From Marinomonas phaeophyticola (GTDB lineage Bacteria > Pseudomonadota > Gammaproteobacteria > Pseudomonadales > Marinomonadaceae), in assembly GCF_026966905.1 (NCBI RefSeq), contig NZ_JAPUBN010000011.1, positions 186,001 to 250,000 of the forward strand: DNA of 64,000 nt. The letters run 5' to 3'. Position numbers and translations under genes: made by a program. Of this stretch, positions 47,533 through 57,143 are shown piece by piece. Each line of letters opens with the position of its first letter. Position 1 is the first letter of the stretch. The notes under the pieces were generated by a model. The model was not told the origin of the DNA, did no database searches, and saw only the letters and a list, made by a program, of their open reading frames with translations.

Positions 47533-48501
47533 TTAGTTTGATAAAAAGGCATCAAAAATAGACAGTGCATTGATATTGTAGGCAATGCGATCTTCTGTTG
47601 TCGCTGTACTTGGACGAATACCCAATTTAGCGCCTATGATGAATTCTGGGTTTTCTTTTGCCCTACTAACCTCTAAACAATGATGTATTGCGGCCGCATT
47701 CATTAAAGAATCGGGTTCACCTTTTGACGTTGGGTTGAGCGGTGTTGGTGGCATATGAGTGTCTTGCCATGCACCATATTCCGTGGCTTTATCGGAAACG
47801 CCAGAGAACATAATGCCATATAATAGGTCATTGTCTTGTGCTTGATTAATATGGTGTATCGCGCCAGCCACATCTCGAGCTTCAATTACCGAACGCCCCC
47901 AATTAATCATCATACCTGCGGTAAGTTTGCTTGAGCGATTGGCGCCTTTAATGGCTGTTATTTCGTCTTCTATGGTTAAAAAACCTTTTGCGGCTGTCTG
48001 TGAATTTAACAACGTATCACAATGCTCGACGACCACTTTGGCCCCATCCCAATCCCAATCTAATAACGTGATCAGAGATTCTTGGAAAGAAGATAATGAC
48101 GAGTTGGCTTTGCTTTGATTGGGAGCGGAATGTATTTGTATTGCACTTACCGCTTGTCTACCAAGGTGTACGTTTAGTTGTTTGATAGCCTGTTTTGCTT
48201 TTTCTAAAAAGGCTAAGGCGGCTAAACGACCTGATTCATTGTCCGAAGCTAAGCCAAAATCTGGGTTTTTGCCTAGTTCGTTCATTGTCCCTGGAATGCA
48301 GGTAAAAACAAAGTTCCAAGAGGGGTCGATATTGTTAAGAAACCATGCATCATCATGAGGATGTAGTGTGCCTAAAAAAGGGTGTTCTAATCCTTTAATA
48401 TTCTGCAGTGTTTTAAGCTTCGCATAATATTCAGATTCTAATTCTGGGTTCCATAATTCACCTGTAGGTGAGGAAGCATACGCACCGACAAAATATGACA
48501 T
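47533..48501 (-). CDS. DUF4862 family protein
   Basis: Cytoplasmic protein of unknown function, 322 residues from the ATG at 48501 (GGAG upstream; a TTG two codons earlier is less likely). It begins MSYFVGAYASSPTGELWNPE. It contains HPHDDAWFLNNIDPSW, VVVEHCDTL and MINWGRSVIEARD segments, suggesting a TIM-barrel sugar isomerase/epimerase-like fold with acidic and histidine ligands. DUF4862 proteins often lie near sugar genes in my memory, but here it stands alone. No function is assigned. Confidence 0.75.
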   Translation of the reverse strand: MSYFVGAYASSPTGELWNPELESEYYAKLKTLQNIKGLEHPFLGTLHPHDDAWFLNNIDPSWNFVFTCIPGTMNELGKNPDFGLASDNESGRLAALAFLEKAKQAIKQLNVHLGRQAVSAIQIHSAPNQSKANSSLSSFQESLITLLDWDWDGAKVVVEHCDTLLNSQTAAKGFLTIEDEITAIKGANRSSKLTAGMMINWGRSVIEARDVAGAIHHINQAQDNDLLYGIMFSGVSDKATEYGAWQDTHMPPTPLNPTSKGEPDSLMNAAAIHHCLEVSRAKENPEFIIGAKLGIRPSTATTEDRIAYNINALSIFDAFLSN

Positions 48502-48730
48502 TAACAATCTCCTAAGTAGCTACATTGGTTTTCTCTTAAGGACAACGTTACGTTGAGTGTCTAGGTTAATCAATAGGGAAAGATTAAAGCGAGGTTAGAG
48601 TGTTAAAGAAAGTCATAGTCGGAGGGAGGTTAACATTAACCCTAAGGTTTAATCTGCATTAGTGGGTGCGATGTTCTGTGTTGTAAACTGGTGGGTCGCT
48701 ATGACTTGATGTAAGTGACCTTGTAAATAT

Positions 48731-48766
48731 CCCCTCTATACTCGTTTAATGAATAATATAGAGGGG
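48731..48766 (-). terminator. Hairpin after the dCache-type chemoreceptor
   Basis: CCCCTCTAT and ATAGAGGGG (with extra flanking pairs) form a stem just beyond the chemoreceptor stop. On the minus strand an AT-rich, weak T-tract follows. Confidence 0.5.
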
Positions 48767-48781
48767 AGTCAAGTATTCTAA

Positions 48782-50665
48782 TCAAATTTTAAATTGACTT
48801 AATAATTGATTTTGCTCATTCACTTGTCGTGTCATTGCTTGACAGTAATTTAGTTGAGTTTTACTGCGTTCAGTCGCTTGTTGGCTGATATCTCTAATGG
48901 CATTAGTATTATTATTGATGCTGTTAGTCGATGCGCTTTGTTGCTCCGCTAATTCAGCGATCTGTAAGTTCATTTCAGTAATGTTGCCTATGGATCGTTT
49001 AATAATATTAAGCGCTTCATTGCCTTCTATCGCATTTTCTGCCGCAATACTGGCGGTTTCGAGTCCATGTTTAATTTTATTTTCGGCATGAGTAATTTCG
49101 GCCTGTAATTGCGATATCATGTCGTCGATATCGCGGGTGGATTTCTCTGTTAATGTGGCTAAAGTTCTAACTTCATCTGCGACTACAGCAAAACCTCGTC
49201 CTGACTCTCCGGCTCTAGCCGCTTCAATGGCCGCGTTTAGTGCGAGTAAATTTGTTTGTTCAGCAATACCTGTAATAACAGAAAGAATGGATTCAATGTT
49301 TTGACTGAAAAGCGCTAAATTTGAAATGGTTTCTGAAATTGAAGCCATTTCATTTGCAAGAGATTGTGTGGCGTCAGTGGATTGAAGAATGATTTTTACA
49401 CCATTATCTGTTTCTATACTGGCCGTGTTTGCGGCTTCAGAGGCGAGATGAGAGTGGTTGGAGATGTCCGTTGCCGCTGAGGCCATTCTATTCATAGAAT
49501 GCGTTAATTTTTCTAATTCTTTTAATTGTAATGGCAACTGTTTTGCCGAAAAATTGACTTCGTCTGATGTTTTCCCCGCACTGTTTTGAAGTGCGGCACA
49601 GCTTTCAGAAACATCGATAATGAGTTTTTGTAAGTGTTCAGTGAATTGATTAAATTCCTCTGAAACTAAACCAAACTCATCCTTACTGTCGATCGGCAAT
49701 CTATGGGTTAAATCACCACCACCTTGATTAATTTTCACTAGAGAATCATATAAGGCGGTTAATGGCCTCAGGATTTTCTTTACGACCAGCCCTAAGATGA
49801 CAATGCAAAGTAGCACGCCAATCAGAGCGACAATGATACTGCTCCAAATCATAGGATGGGTTTTTTTAAGAATGGCGCTTTCATCAAGAACCACGGCAAT
49901 ATACCACTCAAGGCCTCGTAATTGATTGAGCTTGGTAAAAGACACTAATTTGGTTTGGTTGTTCATCTGTGTTTTATGCAATTGCGCATTAATTTGGGGG
50001 GCTCTACCATCAAATAAGTCCGCTAAGGTTTTACCATTAAAGTTGATGTCAGGATGACTAATAATTTCACCTCTTTGATTCATTAAGAAAGCATAACCAT
50101 TACCATCAAATTGTAAGGCGTTAATCGCATTAGATACCGTCATTAAACTTAAATCACCGCCGAAAGCACCTTTAAAACGGCCTTTATCGGTAATGTTTGC
50201 GACAATAGAAATGAGCGTTTCGCCAGTGCTCGCACCAACATAAGGTTCTGTTAATGTGGCTTTTGTAGCGGTCTTTGCAATGTTATACCAAGGTCGTTGA
50301 CGCGCATCCCAATCTGGCCTTTTTCCACTCGTCCCCTGGTTATCAATTCGAGTGCCGTTGACTTCTAAACCACCAAATATAAGCTGGAATTCATTTTTTA
50401 AAATAGGCAGATCAAAGGTGGACTGAATAGTCGTACTGGTAAAATTTTTATCGATATTTTCTGCCATCATATCGATTAACATTAGCTTTCCATTAAACCA
50501 ACTTTCAATTTGATCGGCGAGTAATTGTGTCGATTGGGAGACGGCTTCTGCTGTTTGTTTTTCTACGGTGGAGCGCATTTGAGATATTTGTAACCAAGAG
50601 ACGCTGCCAATCGTCAACAAGAGTACCAGTGCGGCCGATAAGCCAATTTTCATAGAAACTTTCAT
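48782..50665 (-). CDS. Methyl-accepting chemotaxis protein with periplasmic Cache domain
   Basis: Chemoreceptor of 627 residues. TM1 at about 7-27, a large periplasmic double-Cache-type domain to about residue 270 ([20 protein letters not shown] and [16 protein letters not shown] are typical of dCache_1), TM2 at about 276-298, HAMP ([20 protein letters not shown]) and a full signalling domain ([32 protein letters not shown] in two pieces). Cache domains of this type often bind amino acids. The neighbouring aspartate operon makes this plausible but unproven. Confidence 0.92.
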   Translation of the reverse strand: MKVSMKIGLSAALVLLLTIGSVSWLQISQMRSTVEKQTAEAVSQSTQLLADQIESWFNGKLMLIDMMAENIDKNFTSTTIQSTFDLPILKNEFQLIFGGLEVNGTRIDNQGTSGKRPDWDARQRPWYNIAKTATKATLTEPYVGASTGETLISIVANITDKGRFKGAFGGDLSLMTVSNAINALQFDGNGYAFLMNQRGEIISHPDINFNGKTLADLFDGRAPQINAQLHKTQMNNQTKLVSFTKLNQLRGLEWYIAVVLDESAILKKTHPMIWSSIIVALIGVLLCIVILGLVVKKILRPLTALYDSLVKINQGGGDLTHRLPIDSKDEFGLVSEEFNQFTEHLQKLIIDVSESCAALQNSAGKTSDEVNFSAKQLPLQLKELEKLTHSMNRMASAATDISNHSHLASEAANTASIETDNGVKIILQSTDATQSLANEMASISETISNLALFSQNIESILSVITGIAEQTNLLALNAAIEAARAGESGRGFAVVADEVRTLATLTEKSTRDIDDMISQLQAEITHAENKIKHGLETASIAAENAIEGNEALNIIKRSIGNITEMNLQIAELAEQQSASTNSINNNTNAIRDISQQATERSKTQLNYCQAMTRQVNEQNQLLSQFKI

Positions 50666-50781
50666 GGGGTTTTTCCAATAATTAGTGAAGTAAATTGATA
50701 GGAAAGAAGCGTGATGAGTTATATTTTTCGTATTGTATCTAGGATTTAATGGTTACGATTTATCATGTCGGTATTTGAAAA

Positions 50782-50812
50782 ATCCCCTATTACGATGCAA
50801 GTAATAGGGGAT
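50782..50812 (-). terminator. Rho-independent terminator of the aspA-symporter operon
   Basis: Perfect 12-bp stem ATCCCCTATTAC/GTAATAGGGGAT with a 7-nt loop, followed on the minus strand by T5. Lies 33 nt after the symporter stop. Confidence 0.85.
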
Positions 50813-50844
50813 AGTCAGTGTATTTTTACAAACTAACTTATGGA

Positions 50845-52110
50845 TTAGGCGGTTTTATCTAATCTTGACGCGGCTTTGTTATAGATAGATTCATCTAATT
50901 CATTTTCGCTTTTACCTACGAGAATAGTGACCATTAAATCACCACAAACGTTGACACTGGTTCTTGCCATATCAAGAATACGATCAATGCCCGCGACGAT
51001 CGCCAAACCTTCAAGAGGCAAACCTACCGTGGTTAACACAAGAGATAGCATGATTAACCCAGCGCCTGGAACACCGGCCGTCCCAATAGAAGCGAGAGTA
51101 GAGGTTAAGATAATGACAATGTAGTCAGAAAACTCTAGATCAATACCAAAAGCCTGTGCAATAAATAGCGCACAAACCCCTTGATATAACGCCGTTCCAT
51201 CCATATTGATGGTGGCTCCAAGAGGTAACACAAAACTTGAGATACCTTTGGAAACGCCCATTTCTTCGCGAGCGGCTTTAATTGTAGCGGGTAATGTACC
51301 TGAACTACTTGTCGTCGTGAAAGCAACAGCCGCTGGATTAACTAAGCCTTTTAAATACTGAATTGGATTTAGGCGACCAATAAAGCTGATCATACCTGTG
51401 TAGAAAACCAATACATGCAGAAGGCAACCAATATAAACCGCCGCAATAACCTTGATTAGTGGCAATAGAATGTCCATACCGTATTTACCAGCAACCCATG
51501 CCATTAAACCGAAAACACCATAAGGCGCAAGTTTCATGACGATTTCCGTTAGCTTGTACATGGCTTCTGCTAGGCTTTCGAATACCTTTATTGCTGGTTC
51601 ACCTTTTTCGCCACATAGAGTCAGTGCAATGCCTAAACCTAAAGCAAAGATAATGATTTGCAAAATGTTACCAGAAGCCAATGCATTGACTGGATTCTTG
51701 GGAATCATATTTAATAAGGTTTGTACTAGTGCTGGGGCTTCTTTGCCAGCAACATTCGGGTCCGTAATGGACATATTTAAGCCAACACCAGGAAGGAATA
51801 TATTCGCTAATGTTAAGCCGATTGTGATCGCAACGGCCGTTGTACCTAGGTATAGAATAATGGCTTTTAAACCAATGCGGCCCATTTTACTGGTGTCTTT
51901 CATTGATGTAACGCCAACAATAAGAGAACAAAAGACCAAAGGAACGATCAGCATTTTAATGGCATTAATAAATAGGGTTCCAATGGGTTTTAGCATTTCT
52001 GCACTTGGACCCATGATGGCGCCAACGATGACACCAAGAACCATACCGACTAAGATTTTTTTCCAAAGAGCGAGCCCGCCCCAAAAATTGGTGCTTGTTT
52101 TATTGGTCAT
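50845..52110 (-). CDS. Dicarboxylate/amino acid:cation symporter (DAACS family)
   Basis: Inner-membrane symporter of the GltP/DctA family bringing in glutamate, aspartate or C4-dicarboxylates with Na+ or H+. 421 residues with about eight membrane segments and two hairpins. The family signatures are FTTTSSSGTLPATI (serine-rich) and LGATINMDGTALYQG. It lies 77 nt downstream of aspA on the same strand, between the sigma-54 promoter and a strong terminator, so it is probably co-transcribed; aspartate is the likely substrate. Confidence 0.93.
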   Translation of the reverse strand: MTNKTSTNFWGGLALWKKILVGMVLGVIVGAIMGPSAEMLKPIGTLFINAIKMLIVPLVFCSLIVGVTSMKDTSKMGRIGLKAIILYLGTTAVAITIGLTLANIFLPGVGLNMSITDPNVAGKEAPALVQTLLNMIPKNPVNALASGNILQIIIFALGLGIALTLCGEKGEPAIKVFESLAEAMYKLTEIVMKLAPYGVFGLMAWVAGKYGMDILLPLIKVIAAVYIGCLLHVLVFYTGMISFIGRLNPIQYLKGLVNPAAVAFTTTSSSGTLPATIKAAREEMGVSKGISSFVLPLGATINMDGTALYQGVCALFIAQAFGIDLEFSDYIVIILTSTLASIGTAGVPGAGLIMLSLVLTTVGLPLEGLAIVAGIDRILDMARTSVNVCGDLMVTILVGKSENELDESIYNKAASRLDKTA

Positions 52111-52187
52111 AAAACGGTTTCCTTTATTTATATTTTTGGTTTTATTTTTTTAAAGGTTATGCGCAATAACGACTTTAGCGTTTTGCA

Positions 52188-53612
52188 TTAACCTCGACGT
52201 TTTTGTGGTTGAATCATATTGCTTGGTTTTAATACTTCCTGAAGAGCTTCTTCAGTCATTAAGCCTTCTTCTCGGATCAGCTCTAATACACCGCGACCAC
52301 TTGCAAGGGCTGATTTCGCGATGCGTGTCGAATCTTCATATCCAAGGTAGGGTACAACCGCTGTGATAATGCCTATGCTCATGTCTACTAATTCTTGGCA
52401 GCGCTCTACATTGGCGGTAATGCCTCTTACACAGCGATTTTTCAGCATGTCCATTGCTTGGGTAAGCATTCTCATGGATTCTAAAATGTTGTAAGTAATC
52501 AAAGGTTCCATGGCATTAAGTTGAAGTTGGCCGGCTTCAGACGCCATAGTGACGGCTAAATCGTTACCGATTACTTGATAGGCTACTTGGTTGACGGCTT
52601 CTGGTATAACCGGGTTTATCTTGCCGGGCATGATCGAGCTGCCTGGTTGCTGTGGTGGCAAGTTGATTTCATTTAGACCGCAACGGGGTCCCATGCTTAG
52701 CATACGTAAATCATTGGAAATTTTAGATAATTTGACCGCTAAGCGTTTTAGCATCGAAGAAAATAGAATAAAAGCGCCCATATCCGAGCTGGCTTCGACA
52801 AGATCCGTTGCTCGTTTGAACTCGAAACCACTAATTTCAGATAAAAAATTCACGGCAAATTTGGCATACTCTGGATCGGTATTGATACCCGTACCAATAG
52901 CGGTGCCGCCGAGGTTAATTTCTTTTAAAAGGTCTGATAAACCCGCAAGACGATCAATGTCTTCACCTAAGGTTGTCGCAAAGGACTGAAACTCTTGACC
53001 CAAGGTCATTGGAACGGCGTCTTGTAATTGTGTACGCCCCATTTTGATAATATTCGCGAACTCCATGCCTTTACCTGCAAAGGCGTCACGTAGACCTGTG
53101 AGGGACCGAATTAAATCGCTGTGTTTTAATAAAATAGCCAGACGTACGGCGCTAGGGTAAGCATCATTAGTTGATTGAGACATGTTGACGTCATTATTTG
53201 GGTGAAGATGTTTATACTCTCCTTTTTCATACCCCATGCTTTCTAAGCCAATATTGGCAATGACTTCATTGGCGTTCATATTTGTGGAGGTCCCAGCGCC
53301 ACCTTGGATCATGTCAACGACAAATTGATCATGATGCTGACCTTGAAGGATTGTATGAACAGCGGCCTGAATTGCAGTGACCTTATGGTCGTCTATTAAA
53401 TTCAGCTTTTGGTTGGCTTTGGCGCAAGCCAGTTTCACCATACTTAAGGCATTAACGAGTTGTGGAAAGTGTTGCAGAGTAACACCGCTAAGATCAAAGT
53501 TATCACATGCACGCTGGGTTTGAATGCCATAATAGGCATCACTTGGCACCCAAGCGTCACCTAATAAATCTTTTTCTTTACGAGCGCTGGCTACTGAATT
53601 AGACGTTTCCAT
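52188..53612 (-). CDS. aspA: Aspartate ammonia-lyase
   Basis: Converts L-aspartate to fumarate and ammonia. 474 residues; E. coli AspA has 478. The fumarase/aspartase signature GSSIMPGKINPVIPE is present, as are NMSQSTNDAYPSA and MGRTQLQDAVP. The RBS AGAGG precedes the start. A -24/-12 promoter lies 45-60 bp upstream and the gene leads into an amino acid symporter, so uptake and deamination are coordinated. An adjacent NtrC-type regulator and kinase are probable controllers. Confidence 0.95.
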   Translation of the reverse strand: METSNSVASARKEKDLLGDAWVPSDAYYGIQTQRACDNFDLSGVTLQHFPQLVNALSMVKLACAKANQKLNLIDDHKVTAIQAAVHTILQGQHHDQFVVDMIQGGAGTSTNMNANEVIANIGLESMGYEKGEYKHLHPNNDVNMSQSTNDAYPSAVRLAILLKHSDLIRSLTGLRDAFAGKGMEFANIIKMGRTQLQDAVPMTLGQEFQSFATTLGEDIDRLAGLSDLLKEINLGGTAIGTGINTDPEYAKFAVNFLSEISGFEFKRATDLVEASSDMGAFILFSSMLKRLAVKLSKISNDLRMLSMGPRCGLNEINLPPQQPGSSIMPGKINPVIPEAVNQVAYQVIGNDLAVTMASEAGQLQLNAMEPLITYNILESMRMLTQAMDMLKNRCVRGITANVERCQELVDMSIGIITAVVPYLGYEDSTRIAKSALASGRGVLELIREEGLMTEEALQEVLKPSNMIQPQKRRG

Positions 53613-53655
53613 TCGATCCTCTTATTTTATTATTAAGTAAGTCGAAGACTAATAG

Positions 53656-53673
53656 AGCAATAGTGATGCCAAC
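53656..53673 (-). promoter_or_regulatory. Sigma-54 promoter of aspA
   Basis: Minus strand reads GTTGGCATCACTATTGCT, which has GG-N10-GC spacing and agrees well with the TGGCAC-N5-TTGC consensus. Transcription would start near 53645, about 33 nt before aspA. The adjacent regulator has the GAFTGA loop needed to activate sigma-54. Confidence 0.75.
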
Positions 53674-53763
53674 CTTTAAAAGGCTTATAGGTTTTTGAAT
53701 TATAAGAATTATTTATTTAAATTGAGGCAATGGAAGATTATAAAAGGGTATAACCAAAGGAAT

Positions 53764-53799
53764 AAACATACCTTTTAAATATGATTAAAAGGTATGTTT
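53764..53799. promoter_or_regulatory. Inverted repeat upstream of aspA, candidate activator site or terminator
   Basis: AAACATACCTTTTAA and TTAAAAGGTATGTTT (15-bp arms) surround ATATGA. The repeat is about 120-155 bp upstream of the predicted aspA start point, the usual distance for an NtrC-type enhancer. It also lies downstream of the regulator gene, so it might end that transcript, though the T-tract is poor. A similar half-site AAAAGGGTAT is at 53742. Confidence 0.5.
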
Positions 53800-53845
53800 T
53801 TCAATGAGATAAGTTGTTATTACTATAGTTATGAAGTGACAAAAG

Positions 53846-55261
53846 TTATAAGGGTTCAATCAGTTTCTTTTTTAACCTTTTACTGAGAGCCGGTTGAGAA
53901 ATACCTAATAAACGAGACGCTAAAGATTGATTGCCTTTCGCTCTATTCATGGCTTCTTCTATTAATAGATCGCCCACTTCCTGTAGTGTCGGTAATGGTT
54001 GGTCACTTTTAAACAAGGTTGCGTTGTCGGTATCACCGATGATTGTTTGTTTGTTTGGGTCAATGACACGACGGAAAATCTCCATCGACAGTACTTTTGA
54101 CTGGTGCTGACTCATTGCATCGTAAGCCAATGCTTTGAGCTCCCTTACATTGCCTGGAAAGGTATAGTTGGCCAGCAGGGTGATTAGCTCTTTAGGGATA
54201 GTCGGTTTGTTTTTTCCCATTTCGGCAGCGGCTTCCGCGAGGAAATATTCTAGCAATAAAGGAATGTCGTCTTTGCGTTGACGTAACGCTGGTATTTCAA
54301 TTTGATGAATACGTAAACGGTAATAAAGGTCTTTACGGAATTCTCCCTTTTTAAGCTTTTCTTCTAGGTTTTGGTGCGTGGCGACGATTACTCGAGAGCG
54401 CATTCTCTTAGGTCTATCGCTGCCTAAAGGGTAGTATTCTCCCTCTTGTAGTAGCCGTAAAAGTTTTACCTGTGAGGTCAGGCTCAAATCACCAATTTCA
54501 TCAAGAAATAGGGTGCCGTTAATGGCTTGTTCTATCATGCCTGATCTGGCTCGATCGGCACCGGTAAAAGCGCCTTTGTGATGACCAAATAAGGTGTCTG
54601 CAAACACGTTATCGTCTAATCCAGCTACATTGACGCTAACCAATTCACCTGAGCGGTTACTTAAAGTATGGATGGCTTGGGTAATTTGTTCTTTACCCAC
54701 ACCACTTTCTCCGCTTATGAGTACCGGCTGACTACTATTGGATACGGATTCAAGGTACTGAAAAACGGAACGCATGCCCTTATTTTGGGTGATGATATTG
54801 GCAAATACCTCCGGTCGCTCCAAGGTATCTGAGAGGAAGCGTTTACGCATTTCTTGGTTTTCTTGCCGCATCTCTTGCATATGAACCGCACGACGAATCC
54901 CTTTGATTAATCGATCTTCTTCTGTGGTTTTAACAAAATAATCGTACGCACCTAAACGAATGCATTGAACGGCGGTCTCTAATTGGTTGAGGCCACTGAC
55001 AATAATAACGCCGACCTCAGGATATTCTTGGACAATCTGCTGTAGTAAATTCTCCCCTGAAAGATGAGGCATGGTTAAATCTAATAAGACTAGACCAATC
55101 GGCTCTTTTTCAATGATCGACATGGCTTCACGGCTGTCTTCACAGCGATAAATATGATTAAAGCCAGCGCCACGCTCTAAAGCAATGCTTAAACTGCGTA
55201 GAAAAGAGGGTTCATCATCAACTAATAAGATACCAAAACTTGGGTAGCGATTAATGTTCAT
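53846..55261 (-). CDS. Sigma-54-dependent response regulator (NtrC family)
   Basis: Activator of sigma-54 promoters. 471 residues from the ATG of MNINRYPSFGILLVDDEPSF, which overlaps the kinase stop by 11 nt. Receiver domain (about 8-120) with Asp in VLLDLTMP; AAA+ domain with Walker A GESGVGKE, sigma-54 loop GAFTGA and Walker B GTLFLDEIGDL; C-terminal Fis-type helix-turn-helix (NQSLASRLLGISQPALSKRL). It forms a two-component pair with the upstream kinase and probably drives aspA and the symporter. AauR/DctD are the nearest analogues. Confidence 0.92.
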   Translation of the reverse strand: MNINRYPSFGILLVDDEPSFLRSLSIALERGAGFNHIYRCEDSREAMSIIEKEPIGLVLLDLTMPHLSGENLLQQIVQEYPEVGVIIVSGLNQLETAVQCIRLGAYDYFVKTTEEDRLIKGIRRAVHMQEMRQENQEMRKRFLSDTLERPEVFANIITQNKGMRSVFQYLESVSNSSQPVLISGESGVGKEQITQAIHTLSNRSGELVSVNVAGLDDNVFADTLFGHHKGAFTGADRARSGMIEQAINGTLFLDEIGDLSLTSQVKLLRLLQEGEYYPLGSDRPKRMRSRVIVATHQNLEEKLKKGEFRKDLYYRLRIHQIEIPALRQRKDDIPLLLEYFLAEAAAEMGKNKPTIPKELITLLANYTFPGNVRELKALAYDAMSQHQSKVLSMEIFRRVIDPNKQTIIGDTDNATLFKSDQPLPTLQEVGDLLIEEAMNRAKGNQSLASRLLGISQPALSKRLKKKLIEPL

Positions 55262-56978
55262 GTGTTGCCTTAATAACAGGAAGAGAGAGCGTGGCTTGTG
55301 TACCTTCACCTACTGATGATTGGTAGCTTAAGTGGCCCTTATGTTCTTGAACAATGCGTTCGGACACAGAAAGACCAAGTCCAGTTCCACCTTTTTCTCT
55401 ACGGGTAGTAAAGAATGGGTCACTTAAGCGTGAAAGGTTTTCGGCTTCAATGCCGCAACCTTCATCAGTAACAATGAATTGTACTTGTTCATCTATTTGA
55501 TTATAAAGGGTTTTTATACTAATTCCTTTGTTTTTAGAGGGTAATGCTTGGCACGCATTTACAATCAAGTTAATCATAACTTGTTCTATGCGTTGAGCAT
55601 TACCTTTGAAGGTGGGCAGATTTTCACCGAAATCAACAGTGACATGATCGCTGTGATTTTTAATAATATTATCGACTAATCTAATGGCGGTAGAAACGGT
55701 GCTATTCAAATCAACAAAGTCATCGTGGCTGCTTGGCTCGTGGCGTGAAAAATCTCTTAAATCATCGACAATTCGACGAACTCTTGCTGTACCAGCTAAC
55801 ATGTCATTGAGCATTAACGGTAACTCTTCACGCATGCGACTGTATTCCAGTCCACCCACATAAAACTCGCCATGGGCCTGGTAGTGCTCTTCTAAAATTT
55901 CTTCAATATCTTGAAAGGTATCGTTTAATACCGGTAAGTTTAAGAGTAACAGGCTGATGGGGTTGTTGATTTCGTGGGCGACACCAGCAACTAATACGCC
56001 CAGTGATGTCATTTTATCCGCTTGTACAAGTTGTTGTTGTTGCAATTTTAATTCTTCGGTACGACGGCTAACCTGTTTGGTTAGGGTTCTATTCCAAATC
56101 ATAATGCCCCCAAGAATAACGAACAATAGCACAGAGATAAGGGCGGTAATTTTTCCTATTGTTTTCCAAATAGCACTGGGGTCCTCTAAAGGGCCTAACC
56201 ATTTATCGTAAATGGCCTGTTGGCGACCAGTATTAATCAGGATAGCAAGGCCTTCGCTGAACTGGGCTAATAATTCATCATTACCTTTCAGAACCGCATA
56301 ACCATAATGCTGAGCTCCGAAAGGTTTGCCGACGGGAAGTAAATTAGAAAGCTCTAACTCTCGACCAAGGTACAGGCCAGGTAAATTCGCCACAATCGCA
56401 TAATCATGCTGTCCTGAGGCCAATAAACGCAATGCGGCTGCATGGGTATCGACTAAAATTAGAGGTGAGTTTACACCTTCTTGTAATAGATAATCATGGG
56501 CGACCCCTCTTTTTTGAACAATGATATCCTTGCCTCTAAGATCCGAAAGTTGCGTTACCTTAGGATTCCCCTTGCGGGTGAAAATAGACTGGTGAATAAT
56601 GGCGTGGGGAGGTGAAAATTGATAGGTTTTGGTGCGAGCTTTTGATTGTGCTATGCCTTGTAATACATCGATAGTACCTTCTTCAAGTTGCAAGCGTTTT
56701 TGATTCCAATCGCCGAGTTCAATTTTGACCTCCATTCCCATCACTTCAGCAATCGCCAATGTCAGTTCGGTATTGTAGCCATCCGGTTCTCCATCTTCGT
56801 TGATGAATTCATAAGGAGGGTAATTATGATCTCCAGCCACTAAGATTGTGCCCTCTGTTTCAAAGGCATAGCTATCAATTGCAAATAGCCCCCAGAGAGC
56901 GCACATGGGGATTACAAAAAGTGCGCGAAAAAATAGTCGCATACGTGGTCTCTTAGTTTGCTTAGCGTTGTTTAACAT
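55251..56978 (-). CDS. Sensor histidine kinase with fused periplasmic binding-protein domain
   Basis: Membrane kinase paired with the NtrC-type regulator. From the ATG at 56978 (56942 is an alternative; an upstream extension is possible but unlikely). Order: N-terminal signal/TM, a polar amino acid-binding (SBP_bac_3) domain of about 220 residues starting EGTILVAGDHNYPPYEF, TM near LISVLLFVILGGIMIW, HisKA with GVAHEINNPISLLL and HATPase with DEGCGIEAENLSRLSDPFF and GTGLGLSV. The fused receptor domain suggests direct sensing of an amino acid such as aspartate or glutamate; ligand is inferred. Confidence 0.88.
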   Translation of the reverse strand: MLNNAKQTKRPRMRLFFRALFVIPMCALWGLFAIDSYAFETEGTILVAGDHNYPPYEFINEDGEPDGYNTELTLAIAEVMGMEVKIELGDWNQKRLQLEEGTIDVLQGIAQSKARTKTYQFSPPHAIIHQSIFTRKGNPKVTQLSDLRGKDIIVQKRGVAHDYLLQEGVNSPLILVDTHAAALRLLASGQHDYAIVANLPGLYLGRELELSNLLPVGKPFGAQHYGYAVLKGNDELLAQFSEGLAILINTGRQQAIYDKWLGPLEDPSAIWKTIGKITALISVLLFVILGGIMIWNRTLTKQVSRRTEELKLQQQQLVQADKMTSLGVLVAGVAHEINNPISLLLLNLPVLNDTFQDIEEILEEHYQAHGEFYVGGLEYSRMREELPLMLNDMLAGTARVRRIVDDLRDFSRHEPSSHDDFVDLNSTVSTAIRLVDNIIKNHSDHVTVDFGENLPTFKGNAQRIEQVMINLIVNACQALPSKNKGISIKTLYNQIDEQVQFIVTDEGCGIEAENLSRLSDPFFTTRREKGGTGLGLSVSERIVQEHKGHLSYQSSVGEGTQATLSLPVIKATHEH

Positions 56979-57143
56979 GCGATCTGTCGTATATTCATTC
57001 AGCGGAAGAACACAATAATATAAAGAATTGGAGAGTAAGATGACGATTAATTTATAAATAACATTTATTGTTAGGGCTGTCATATTTTTGTAAGGGTTTG
57101 CATGTAGTTTCCATAATACAAATTACTTTATGGAAGCCGAATT

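Noticed and set aside
51536..52153. Plus-strand frame of 205 codons
   Set aside because: It is antisense to the symporter, whose family motifs are complete. Long antisense frames are common opposite membrane-protein genes.
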